In this document: piece after piece, positions 9,203 to 17,082 of the stretch
Numbering within the stretch: position 1 is the stretch's first letter
How the letters are laid out: each line of letters begins with the position of its first letter
Assembly: GCA_025055115.1 (NCBI GenBank)
Contig: JANWYJ010000040.1
Location: forward strand, 1-64,000
Source of the DNA: Gemmata sp.
GTDB lineage: Bacteria; Planctomycetota; Planctomycetia; Gemmatales; Gemmataceae
Direction of reading: 5' to 3'
Length of the DNA stretch: 64,000 nucleotides
Made by a program: the position numbers and the translations under genes
Notes under the pieces: model-generated
The model's input: only the letters and a program-made list of their open reading frames with translations
Database searches by the model: none
Told to the model about the DNA's origin: nothing

Positions 9203-11422
9203 TTACTTTTTGCTCGCGGGCAGCACGTCGAGCCAACTGTTGTCCTTTTTGCCCAACGGGAAGGTATCGTCGAGAGCGGGCGATTCGACATGCCCGCTGG
9301 GGCCGACGATGAACACGTCTTCACATCGGCGGTAACGCAGCATGCGGTGAATGTCGGTCCGCACAGCACTGCGATAGTCGTAAGACCGCCGGCTTTCTAA
9401 ACGGCCCGCCAGGTAGAATTCCATATCGCCGGGTTCGAAGATGTCGGCACCGGGCAGAGGGCTGAGTTCATGGGGTTCCAAGGGGTGAACCAATTCGGGC
9501 GTCACCAGGACGATCAATTCTTGCTCGCCCGCGCTGGTTTGTTGGAAGGAGGCCAGACGGCCGAGGAAGGGCAGGTCGCCGAAGAACGGCACCCGGCTGC
9601 CCGTGGCCCCGATGTTGTTCTGGATCAGCCCAGCGACGGCCATGGTTTGCCCTTCACGCAGTTCGACCGTCGTCGAGAAGGTCCGTGTGTTCAAACCGGG
9701 AATGTTGGCTCCACCAATGATGGCCGTTTGGGCATTGTCGCGCGTGCTGACGGTCGCATTGAGGGTGAGGCGAATCCGATCGCGGTCGGTAATGATCGGG
9801 GTGAAGGCCAGTTGGACACCGAAGGGAACGAACTGTACACCCTGCAGCCCCCCTGTACCACCACCGAGGAACCCGCCGGCCCCGCCTCCGAAGGCCCCAA
9901 ACCCACCAATGACCGGCACGGGGAATTGCCCCCCGGCCAAAAAGATCGCTGTCCGGCCGTTGAGAGCCGTCAAATTCGGCTCGGCGAGCGAGCGCGCGTA
10001 ATTGAGGGTTCGTAAGGCGTTGATGGCGATGGGAATTTGGCCGTTGTCGAGGTTCACTGGCAGGTTCACCAGCTGTTGACCCAACCCTTGCCCCCCGACC
10101 CCTCCTGCACCACCAATACCGGCGCCTTGCCCCAATTGCCCCGTTTGTTGGGCGAACACCGTTGTACCTTGGTTGTTGATAATGCTGAAGTTGAGGCCGA
10201 TGCTCCGCGCAGCCGCCCGGTTCACCTCAGCGACAACCACCCGCAACATCACCTGTTGCTCACCGGGAATGCGCAGATTGTTGATGACATTCTCACTCCC
10301 TTCGACAAGGTAATCACCGACCCCGGGAGTCAGATCGGGGCGGAGGGGGTCTTGCGGCCGGCCGGTCGGCCCGATGCTGGTCAAGGGCGGCCGGGTGGCA
10401 GCTCCGGTTTCGCCCGGAGCATTGGCGCGGGCGATGCGCAGAATCTGCGTGGCTTCAGCGATGTCGTGTGCTTGCCCACTGACCATCAACTTGTCGCCTA
10501 CCAGCGTGAGGCGGACACGACTATTCGGAAACGCCTTATTGATCTCAATTTCCAACACTTTGTAGATGGCTTCGAGCCGCTCCTTGGCCTCGGGATCGGG
10601 AATGACCCGGACCAGATAGCTGATGATCTTTTCTTCCCCCTTCTTGTCGGGGTCATCGAACCACAGATTCAGAACGGTGGTGCCCGCTTTGGCCCCGATG
10701 ATGGTCATTTGCTGGCCCTGGGGTTCCAGTAGGCGGAACGAAGCGATCGTCGGGTCAGCGATTTGGGTGCGCGTGGGAGTGGCGTTGAGCAGCACCACAC
10801 GCGCGCGACCTTCGACCAAATCCAGCGTGTTGCGGGGATCAATCACTCCTTTGACGTACTTGGCGTATTCTTTGAGTTCTTCTTCGGTGGGAATCGGGGT
10901 TAGACCCAAGCCGCCACTGCCGAGGCGCGGCAGGCGAATCTTGTCGTCGCGGAAGGGGGGGAACTGTTTGGGTTGTGGCAGCGGTTGCGGAGAGGCCTCT
11001 TTGCCACCCGGCTCTTTGGGCTGCGCGGCCGGCTGAAAAGCCGCCGGCGAAACGCCTGGATCGACCGTCACGGGGGGCAATTCCAATGGAACATAAGCCG
11101 GTGGTGGCGCGGGAACCGCCGGCATTTGGGCCGAAACTGCCTGGAGAGGGTAAGTCGGCACTGCCGGGATCAGGACCGGCGGCATGTGCGGTTCGGCCAT
11201 ACCGGGAGTCGCCACACGCGGTGACGGACGGGTTCGAGATTCTTCGATGACTGGAGACAGCGGTCCGGAACCCGGCGGGCGGCCTGCTTGAGCCAGTGAC
11301 TCCCGGGGTTGAGCCAGCGTGACCATTCCAGCCGTGAGGGTGAGAATCCCCAGCGCCCACGACCATGGCGTTCGCCAGCCGCCCGGCAACGCCCCGCGCT
11401 TCGAGTCACTGCTCAAGGACAT
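9203..11422 (-). CDS. cpaC: Tad/Flp pilus secretin (CpaC/RcpA family)
   Basis: This 739-residue outer-membrane secretin has a GAGGAG ribosome-binding site 8 bases before the ATG and a signal sequence (about residues 18-45). A Pro-rich linker of about 120 residues follows. Next come the secretin N-terminal domain typical of CpaC/RcpA (DLVEGRARVVLLNATPTRTQ through GTTVLNLWF), a BON-like domain (VRLTLVGDKLMVSGQAHDI) and the secretin core. The core begins near VMLRVVVAEVNRAAARSIGL and includes the gate segment rich in Gly (GGFGAFGGGAGGFLGGG) and the final VPFFGDLPFLGRLASF motif of secretins. Homologues form the gated channel through which the Flp pilus exits. It is the first gene of the minus arm and is divergent from the pilins. 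Confidence 0.93.
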   Translation of the reverse strand: MSLSSDSKRGALPGGWRTPWSWALGILTLTAGMVTLAQPRESLAQAGRPPGSGPLSPVIEESRTRPSPRVATPGMAEPHMPPVLIPAVPTYPLQAVSAQMPAVPAPPPAYVPLELPPVTVDPGVSPAAFQPAAQPKEPGGKEASPQPLPQPKQFPPFRDDKIRLPRLGSGGLGLTPIPTEEELKEYAKYVKGVIDPRNTLDLVEGRARVVLLNATPTRTQIADPTIASFRLLEPQGQQMTIIGAKAGTTVLNLWFDDPDKKGEEKIISYLVRVIPDPEAKERLEAIYKVLEIEINKAFPNSRVRLTLVGDKLMVSGQAHDIAEATQILRIARANAPGETGAATRPPLTSIGPTGRPQDPLRPDLTPGVGDYLVEGSENVINNLRIPGEQQVMLRVVVAEVNRAAARSIGLNFSIINNQGTTVFAQQTGQLGQGAGIGGAGGVGGQGLGQQLVNLPVNLDNGQIPIAINALRTLNYARSLAEPNLTALNGRTAIFLAGGQFPVPVIGGFGAFGGGAGGFLGGGTGGLQGVQFVPFGVQLAFTPIITDRDRIRLTLNATVSTRDNAQTAIIGGANIPGLNTRTFSTTVELREGQTMAVAGLIQNNIGATGSRVPFFGDLPFLGRLASFQQTSAGEQELIVLVTPELVHPLEPHELSPLPGADIFEPGDMEFYLAGRLESRRSYDYRSAVRTDIHRMLRYRRCEDVFIVGPSGHVESPALDDTFPLGKKDNSWLDVLPASKK

Positions 11423-12347
11423 GGCGATTCCTCCTCAAAATCGAACGTTTCGTCCGACCGATACGTCGCGGCGAGCACCACCGTGCAACCGGCCGATGGC
11501 CACTGTGGCTCGCGGACGAATTCCCCCCGCGAAATGAACCTTGGCAGTCTTATCGGCACATTCCGAACAATCGTTGAATTTTTCCTAGGCGGCGTGAAAG
11601 TTATGACCGCGAAAAGCCGTAAATGAGGTGGACCGCACAAACGGCGTGCTCGCGCAGCGCAACCTCAAGCGCCGCAACAAGCGAACACGAACGCATGGAG
11701 CGAAAAAACCGCGTGTGTCGAAAATCGGCACAGGGCGCGGAAGACAGAAAGGAACGAAAGTAGCTGAAAGCTTGTGAAAGTTAATGTCTCAGTGAAATTC
11801 ATGTGAGACAATACTTGCAGAAAATATCGAATTTTTCTCTTGAAGCGGTAAGAGGAGCGGGTTAAATTGCCCCGCAGAGTTTCAAAATAACGGCAGGGAT
11901 GACAGCCAATAAATCTGAAACGCGGCTTATTTCCGGCAGGAAATAAGATTTCTGAAAAAACGAAAAAAATCGGGAACTCAAAAAAGTTCCACCGCGACCA
12001 AAAAGCGTTAAAACTGTAACAACCTGCCAAGCCCCTCCTAACGGCTGGCGACGAACTTTGAGCAAGCAACCTTGACGCGGCATCGAGTTCGGAGCAAGCA
12101 CTCGCCCTCCGGTCTCAACGCCCAAAACCTAGAACACACAACTTCCGGACGCAAACCGGGAAACGCAAAAAAACAATCCGTCACGGAAACCAGGCGCCCG
12201 ACATGGTTTCCATGACGGGTGGTTAGGGAATCCCTAGTGGGCCACGCTGGGGATACGAAACTGTGGAGTCGCCCAACCTTGTCAGAGTCACGATGTGTGA
12301 ATCGGGACGGGACACTCCCAGCTTCGCAATCTTCGGAGGATCGCTCG
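11423..12347. other. Gene-free divergent region between the two arms of the tad locus
   Basis: These 925 bases separate the secretin (minus) from the first pilin (plus). No frame here shows protein-like composition, and the interior (11780-12020) is clearly AT-richer than the rest of the window. The region must carry the promoters of both arms. A 15-bp inverted repeat lies at 12178-12218 and a shorter one (TAGGGA/TCCCTA) at 12224-12236. I see no convincing -35/-10 pair, and no known riboswitch could be recognised. Confidence 0.6.
12168..12218 (-). terminator. Terminator-like hairpin upstream of the pilins (minus orientation)
   Basis: The arms 12178-12192 and 12204-12218 pair over 15 positions with one mismatch and an 11-base loop. 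On the minus strand the stem is followed closely by a run of seven T. No minus-strand gene lies upstream of it, so it could end an unannotated small RNA or leader, or protect the secretin promoter from readthrough. It could instead act as a regulatory structure in the pilin leader. Confidence 0.4.
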
Positions 12348-12662
12348 ATGTTTTCGAAGTTGTGGAATGATGAGGCTGGTAACGTCGCGATTGAATATCT
12401 CTTTCTGGCCTCGATTGTCGGCATTGGATTAGTCGTGGGTTTCAGCAACCTCGCCAGCGCTCTGAACGTGGAATACACGGAACTGGGCCGGGCCATCGTC
12501 ACCCTCGATCAAAGCTACAACTATGTGGCCGCCTCGGGTTGCGCGGGTAGCCACGGTGGCGCCAACGTGACCGAATCTGCCGGTGTACTCACCTACGGCG
12601 AAACCGCGACCGTTGCCCCGGTTGTCACCAGCAACACCCTCAACATCAACAGCTGCCCGTGA
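12348..12662 (+). CDS. flp: Flp-type major pilin, copy 1
   Basis: This prepilin has 104 residues. ATG 12348 follows GGAGGA by 7 bases and is preferred over an in-frame start at 12219 because it places the class motif at the N terminus. The sequence MFSKLWNDEAG|NVAIEYLFL shows the G-x4-E-Y processing site of Flp prepilins, cleaved after Gly, followed by a hydrophobic helix to about residue 40. The mature part is longer than a classical 50-80 residue Flp pilin. It ends in an approximately 60-residue domain with two Cys (ASGCAG and NSCP) that could form a disulfide. It is about 90 percent identical to the next pilin (10 differences in 104 by eye). The gene opens the plus arm of the tad locus. 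Confidence 0.92.
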   Translation: MFSKLWNDEAGNVAIEYLFLASIVGIGLVVGFSNLASALNVEYTELGRAIVTLDQSYNYVAASGCAGSHGGANVTESAGVLTYGETATVAPVVTSNTLNINSCP

Positions 12663-12671
12663 TGACAATGA

Positions 12672-12698
12672 CCCCAGCCAGCTATAGGGCGGCTGGGG
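12672..12698 (+). other. Short hairpin after pilin copy 1, without a T-run
   Basis: CCCCAGCC (12672-12679) and GGCTGGGG (12691-12698) form an 8-bp stem with an 11-base loop just after the stop of the first pilin. No T-tract follows, so it may be a partial attenuator or an mRNA 3'-end stabiliser rather than a full terminator. This would let some transcripts run on into pilin copy 2. Confidence 0.4.
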
Positions 12699-12759
12699 AG
12701 AACCGCAGGGCGGCCTGGGAGAAGCCAAAAACACTGGCCATCGACAGCAAAACACTCGT

Positions 12760-12796
12760 GAATCTGAGTCTCCGACAAAGCGTATCACTCAGATTC
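12760..12796. repeat. 10-bp inverted repeat in the pilin1-pilin2 spacer
   Basis: GAATCTGAGT (12760-12769) and ACTCAGATTC (12787-12796) are perfect reverse complements separated by 17 bases. The element lies 120 bases before pilin copy 2. It could be an operator or an RNA structure. No T-run follows. Confidence 0.4.
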
Positions 12797-12916
12797 GTGT
12801 CCCGTATCCCAGACAGACTGGGTGTGTGAGTTGGTCGAGTCGCCCACCTTGTAGATCCGTGCTGTGCGGGTCGGGGGGTTATCCTCACCACACTCACAAT
12901 CTTCGGAGGTAAGTTC

Positions 12917-13231
12917 ATGTTCTCCAAGTTCTACAATGACGAAGCCGGTAACGTCGCGATTGAGTACCTGTTCCTGGCCACGATCGTGGGCATCGGACTG
13001 GTGGTTGGTTTCAGCAACCTCGCCAGCGCTCTGAACGTGGAATACACGGAACTGGGCCTGGCCATCGTCACCCTCGATCAGTCCTACAACTATGTGGCCG
13101 CCTCGGGTTGCGCGGGTAGCCACGGTGGCGCCAACGTGACCGAAGTCTCTGGCGTGCTCACCTACGGCGAACCCGCGACCGTTGCCCCCGTTGTCAGCAC
13201 CAACACCCTCCACATCAACAGCTGCCCGTGA
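12917..13231 (+). CDS. flp: Flp-type major pilin, copy 2
   Basis: This 104-residue prepilin has the same layout as copy 1: MFSKFYNDEAG|NVAIEYLFL with the G-x4-E-Y cleavage site, one hydrophobic helix and a C-terminal domain with two Cys. A ribosome-binding site (CGGAGG) lies 8 bases upstream. The leader shares GTCGCCCACCTTGT and CACAATCTTCGGAGG-like segments with the leader of copy 1, so the duplication included the 5' untranslated region. Differences cluster at the N-terminal LW/FY pair and in the C-terminal domain. Unlike copy 1, it is followed by a canonical terminator. The two copies may be co-assembled or serve different conditions. Confidence 0.92.
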   Translation: MFSKFYNDEAGNVAIEYLFLATIVGIGLVVGFSNLASALNVEYTELGLAIVTLDQSYNYVAASGCAGSHGGANVTEVSGVLTYGEPATVAPVVSTNTLHINSCP

Positions 13232-13250
13232 TGACAATGGCCTGAAGGGA

Positions 13251-13285
13251 ATCGGGCTCCGGACGTGCCGGAGCCCGATTTCTTT
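13251..13285 (+). terminator. Rho-independent terminator after the pilin pair
   Basis: A perfect 12-bp GC-rich stem (ATCGGGCTCCGG at 13251-13262 with 13268-13279, loop ACGTG) is followed by TTCTTT. It should end most pilin transcripts. The assembly genes downstream would then be expressed at a lower level by readthrough or from their own promoter. Confidence 0.88.
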
Positions 13286-13308
13286 ATCAATATCCGCGTT
13301 CTCTCGAG

Positions 13309-13941
13309 ATGGCTCCTGTGTCGCGTGAGTTCTTCCCCGACCCGATCGTGGGATGGGTGTACTGCACCTGTATCGGGCTACTGACGGGTGTTGCCGCCTA
13401 TATCGACACCCAAACCGCCAAAATTCCGAACCGGCTGAACTTCCTCATCCTCGGTACCGGCCTGATCGCCAACATCATTCGCAGTGGATGGATGGGCAGC
13501 CTCGACAAACCGCTGTGGCTGTTCGAGACCGGTTCAATCTGGTGGGGCATGATCGATGGCTTGATCTTCGCGACGCTGGGCTTCCTCGTGGCCTTTGTGG
13601 GTATGTTCGCGTTTTGGCTGTTTGGCCTGTGCGGCGGGGGTGACGTGAAACTGCTCGCGGCTGTGGGGGGATGGATCGGCTTGAGCGTCCATCTGCTCTT
13701 TGTCTGGCTGATGTCGATTGTGGCCTTGTTCCTCTGGACCCTCTTGCGCATCCTGACGCGAGGGTTTTCACCCAAAACGTTGAAGAAAACGGTCCACTCC
13801 CTCAGCCAACAAAGCGGTGCCAACGCCAACCCACGGAACCCCGTCCGCGTGACGTATTCGTTACCCATTGCCGTAGCGACCATCCTGGTGCTCCTGTGGG
13901 TGCATCGCTATGAGCTGTTGCTGGTCGCACCGCCTCAATAG
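13309..13941 (+). CDS. cpaA: Prepilin peptidase, A24 family (CpaA/TadV)
   Basis: This 210-residue inner-membrane aspartic protease has about six membrane helices. Both catalytic Asp contexts are present: YIDTQTAKIPNRLN near residue 30 and the GxGD-type motif GGGDVKLLA near residue 107. It lacks the N-terminal cysteine/methylase domain of PilD, as expected for the short CpaA/TadV form dedicated to Flp prepilins. Its location after the two pilins and ahead of TadE and CpaB fits the substrate assignment. The ribosome-binding site before ATG 13309 is weak. Confidence 0.9.
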   Translation: MAPVSREFFPDPIVGWVYCTCIGLLTGVAAYIDTQTAKIPNRLNFLILGTGLIANIIRSGWMGSLDKPLWLFETGSIWWGMIDGLIFATLGFLVAFVGMFAFWLFGLCGGGDVKLLAAVGGWIGLSVHLLFVWLMSIVALFLWTLLRILTRGFSPKTLKKTVHSLSQQSGANANPRNPVRVTYSLPIAVATILVLLWVHRYELLLVAPPQ

Positions 13942-13973
13942 GCACTGTACCCGATCCCGATGAGGTTCCGCCC

Positions 13974-14462
13974 ATGGTATTTCGCCCCCATTCACGGAAG
14001 CGCTGGCATATTGGCTCCCGAGGTGTGGTCAGTGTCGAGTTACTGTTCACACTACCGCTCGTGGTCTTAGCGGGGTTTTTGATGGTCGGGATTGCGGATT
14101 TGGTGATTGCTGAACAGAAGCTGGACGAAGCCGCCGGCCGAGCCGGGCGGATTGTCGCGATGGGCGGTTCCGAGCAGGATGTGCGGAACATGCTCACCGC
14201 GTTCCTGGGGCCGGAACGTGCCCAACACACCCAGGTGACTCTGACGCCCCTGAAGCGGCCCGAGATTTTGCCGTCCGCGGATTCTGCCGCGATGGAAATG
14301 GAGGCCGCGAATTTTGCTGACGCCCCACCAGTTGGAGCCAAACATCGCGAGTTGATCGAAGTTCGTATTGAACTCGAAGTCCGTCATGCTACCGTGACAG
14401 CACTCGTGCCGCTGGGACGCACCGAGAAGCTGATCGGCCGTACCGTGGTGCCGCGGCACTGA
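13974..14462 (+). CDS. tadE: TadE-like pseudopilin
   Basis: This 162-residue protein has a short basic N terminus, then SRGVVSVELLFTLPLVVLAGF, a TadE-type motif with a Glu in a hydrophobic helix that resembles a prepilin signal (cleavage after Gly in RG|VVSVE). The remainder is an extracytoplasmic alpha/beta domain. TadE and TadF/G are minor pseudopilins processed by TadV and required for pilus assembly. A GAGG site precedes the ATG by 8 bases, and the gene follows cpaA by 32 bases in the same orientation. Confidence 0.83.
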   Translation: MVFRPHSRKRWHIGSRGVVSVELLFTLPLVVLAGFLMVGIADLVIAEQKLDEAAGRAGRIVAMGGSEQDVRNMLTAFLGPERAQHTQVTLTPLKRPEILPSADSAAMEMEAANFADAPPVGAKHRELIEVRIELEVRHATVTALVPLGRTEKLIGRTVVPRH

Positions 14463-14559
14463 GCCGAACGATCGCCCGATATTGGCCGTGCGAATCCGTT
14501 CGATCCGTACAACTACCCACCCATTGGGGTGGAGGCAGGACGCCAGGCCGAATTGGACG

Positions 14560-14582
14560 ATGAACCGACACCGTCGGTTCAT
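14560..14582 (+). other. Perfect 10-bp hairpin ahead of cpaB
   Basis: ATGAACCGAC (14560-14569) and GTCGGTTCAT (14573-14582) pair perfectly around a 3-base loop in the tadE-cpaB spacer, 32 bases before the cpaB start. No T-run follows. It may be an mRNA processing or translational control element. Confidence 0.45.
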
Positions 14583-14614
14583 AGATCGCGACCCCCTCAC
14601 TCAGGTTCACGCCC

Positions 14615-15763
14615 ATGCGCGCAAGTACCGTCTTCATTCTGGCACTGGTTCTTTTGGTCGGTTTTGTGGCTTTGGCGGTGGCCAAGGCGGCGGGTTTGTT
14701 CAACCCCACACCGCCACCGCCCCCCGCCCCCGAGCGGCCCCCCATCAAAGCTCTCTTCTCCAAAACCAATCTCTTCGAGAAGATCACCATCACCGCCGAT
14801 CAAGTGTACGTTCGCGATTTGACGGCGGCGGAAGAAGCAGCCCTCAAAAGCCGCTTCGGCGACAACTGGCAATCGAAACTCATGCCGCCCTTGGTCACCG
14901 CCGCCCACCTGCGGACGCCACGGCAAAACATCCTCGCCGACCAACCGCTGTTCCGCGATCAGTTTGAAGATGTCAATCTGCCGGAACCGATCAGCCTGCA
15001 ACTCGAACCCAACACCCGGGCGGTCAACGTGAAGGTGGACAAAGACAAAGCGGTGGGCGGAGTTCTCCGCGTCGGGGAGTATGTTGATGTCTTCCTGACG
15101 GCCAAAGTCGGTATCGGCAATGAGGAGGAGCTGCGCACCGCGTGCATCGCCCGGGGCTGCAAGATTGTCATGAAACGCAATGTGATGTGGACCCTCATGG
15201 CCGGTGACCCCGACGATAAACCCCTGCACTTCACCTTGCAAGCCAACCCCTACCGGGCAGCACTCATCGCGTACGCGCAGCAAAATGGGCAAATCAGCCT
15301 TCTGCCCGGTTCGCCCCCTCTGCGGATCGGCAGTAGTTGGTCCGATCCCAGCAGCCCCGAATACGCGATGGAAGATCAACGGATCGACGAAATCAACCGC
15401 GGCACCCGCGTGGTGGGTACCGAAGACCTGGTGCGGATCTTCCAGATTCCGCCGGCGCCGCTGCCGCCCCCGCCGCCGCTGCGGATTCAACACCTCTCTG
15501 GGGTCAGCGATGCTGGCTACACCTACTTCTACCCCACGGGCACCAATGGCTACTCCAATGGCACCAATGGCCGCGCACCCTCAGCGCCGCCGCCTCCGGT
15601 CCAGCCTGCCGGTGGTCCTCAAAGCCGCCGCACACCTCCGGCGAACGCTCCCTCGGCCACACAACCGGTGAGCTATACCTTCCGCCTGCCCAACGCCAGC
15701 GATAGCGAATGCAAAACGTGTGGTAAGAATAAACAACCGGATTATCCCGTGATCCGGAACTGA
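14615..15763 (+). CDS. cpaB: Flp pilus assembly protein CpaB (RcpC)
   Basis: This 382-residue protein has one N-terminal membrane helix (FILALVLLVGFVALAVAKAAG), a Pro-rich linker and a CpaB/RcpC core. The core includes the SAF-like region around LRTPRQNILADQPLFRDQF and ISLQLEPNTRAVNVKVDKD, then GGVLRVGEYVDVFLT. CpaB proteins sit in the periplasm, contact the secretin and are needed for pilus biogenesis. The C-terminal 100 residues are Pro/Gly/Asn-rich and end in a CKTCGK pair of cysteines, which is not usual for the family and may bind a metal or form a disulfide. The context is tadE upstream and tadG downstream. Confidence 0.88.
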   Translation: MRASTVFILALVLLVGFVALAVAKAAGLFNPTPPPPPAPERPPIKALFSKTNLFEKITITADQVYVRDLTAAEEAALKSRFGDNWQSKLMPPLVTAAHLRTPRQNILADQPLFRDQFEDVNLPEPISLQLEPNTRAVNVKVDKDKAVGGVLRVGEYVDVFLTAKVGIGNEEELRTACIARGCKIVMKRNVMWTLMAGDPDDKPLHFTLQANPYRAALIAYAQQNGQISLLPGSPPLRIGSSWSDPSSPEYAMEDQRIDEINRGTRVVGTEDLVRIFQIPPAPLPPPPPLRIQHLSGVSDAGYTYFYPTGTNGYSNGTNGRAPSAPPPPVQPAGGPQSRRTPPANAPSATQPVSYTFRLPNASDSECKTCGKNKQPDYPVIRN

Positions 15764-15850
15764 GTCAGCCACCTGCCAGGCGGCCGGACCACTCTCCGGC
15801 CGCCTCCTCCGATCGGGCGGACAACGGCTTTTTCCTTGTGAGCATCTCCC

Positions 15851-17050
15851 ATGCGCTATTCGCCCTCACCACGCACCGGCGCGATCAGCCTGATCACTCT
15901 GATCGCCATTCCGGTGTTGCTCTTGCTCGCGGGCCTGGTCATCTATGTGGCTTCGCTGCGGGATTCCAAGATCGAAGTGCAAAACGCGGCGGATGCGGCC
16001 GCTCTGGCCGCCGGATACGCCCTCGCCAGCGACGATTGGCTCACCCTGGATACCGACCGAGCCATCGCCCGCCTCGAACAAGCCCGCGCGGCCGCGGCGG
16101 CCGTGGCCGCGGTCCATTTTTCCTTCGGTGAACCCCTCCGCTTCGATCCCAATCGGGACCATCAACCCGATGGGGACATCGTTTTCGGCCACCTCGATCG
16201 GCCCTTAGGCCGGTTCCAGCCGGCCGGTGCCCATCCGCGGGAATGGGTGGGGGATCAAATCAACGCGGTACGCCTGACGCTGAGTCGTTCACCCCTGAAA
16301 GCGCCCTTGGGTGGGCGGTCGTCGTCCGAGCCGGTCCGCAGTCGGGCGACGGCCATGCTGGATTGGCACGTCATTGGCCTGGCCCCCTTGCGGGACGAGG
16401 CCTGCCCGCTGGTGCCCATCGCATTATTCACCGATGAAGCCGAGACGGCTGAGTTCGGATGGCGTTTCGCCTGCCAAAATGGCCGGGACGAATGGCGGTT
16501 CGATCCGATCGCACAGCAGTTTGTCCCTGGCCGCGATGGTATTCGTGAGGTCGAAGTGGTGATCGGCACGCCGGTTTGGGGAGCTTTGACCGTTCCGGCG
16601 GTATTTTTGCAACTGGGCGCTGAATCGGCTGAGGTGACACTGAAACAAATTCGCGCTGGTGTGAACCGGGAACATTTGGCGAAATGGGGTGGCGAATTGT
16701 CGTTGGGCATCCATAATACAGTGAGCGTTCCGGGCAGCGGGGAATGCCCACCATCGTCGGACCCGAATCGTTCCCGGCTCGATGACGCCCTGCGGCTGGC
16801 CGCACGCAGTGGGCCGCGCATCTGGCCGCTGTGTGTGGGTGTGCGTGAGGATGATGGTTCCTTCCTCATCGGCGGCTGGGCGGGGGCGCGGATTGTGACT
16901 GTGGATGCACTTGAAGGGGGAGGAATACGCTTGCTCCTTCAACCGGCGGTGGTGACTCATCCCGCGATTGTCGCCGATCCAGGCCATACCCCGCCGCCAG
17001 CTTATTGGCGCGGAAATCGTACGGTCTGCGCGGTCCGGCTGGCCGAGTGA
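15851..17050 (+). CDS. tadG: TadG-like pilus assembly protein
   Basis: This 399-residue protein begins with GAISLITLIAIPVLLLLAGL and continues KIEVQNAADAAALAAGYAL. This is the signature N-terminal region of TadG and related Flp assembly proteins: one membrane helix followed by the QNAADAAALA segment. The rest is a large extracytoplasmic region without a clear von Willebrand domain, so it is a short or divergent TadG. It follows cpaB by 87 bases and precedes the TadZ-like gene by 32 bases. Confidence 0.8.
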   Translation: MRYSPSPRTGAISLITLIAIPVLLLLAGLVIYVASLRDSKIEVQNAADAAALAAGYALASDDWLTLDTDRAIARLEQARAAAAAVAAVHFSFGEPLRFDPNRDHQPDGDIVFGHLDRPLGRFQPAGAHPREWVGDQINAVRLTLSRSPLKAPLGGRSSSEPVRSRATAMLDWHVIGLAPLRDEACPLVPIALFTDEAETAEFGWRFACQNGRDEWRFDPIAQQFVPGRDGIREVEVVIGTPVWGALTVPAVFLQLGAESAEVTLKQIRAGVNREHLAKWGGELSLGIHNTVSVPGSGECPPSSDPNRSRLDDALRLAARSGPRIWPLCVGVREDDGSFLIGGWAGARIVTVDALEGGGIRLLLQPAVVTHPAIVADPGHTPPPAYWRGNRTVCAVRLAE

Positions 17051-17082
17051 CGAAGGTGTCGCGTTCGGAGCGGTGAAAAGCT

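Noticed and set aside
11665-12069. 134-residue open frame in the tad divergent region
   Set aside because: It is Phe/Ser/Arg-rich with no periodicity or ribosome-binding site; it arises from AT-rich non-coding sequence.
14560-14582. Terminator before cpaB
   Set aside because: The 10-bp hairpin is perfect but has no T-run, and the operon clearly continues.
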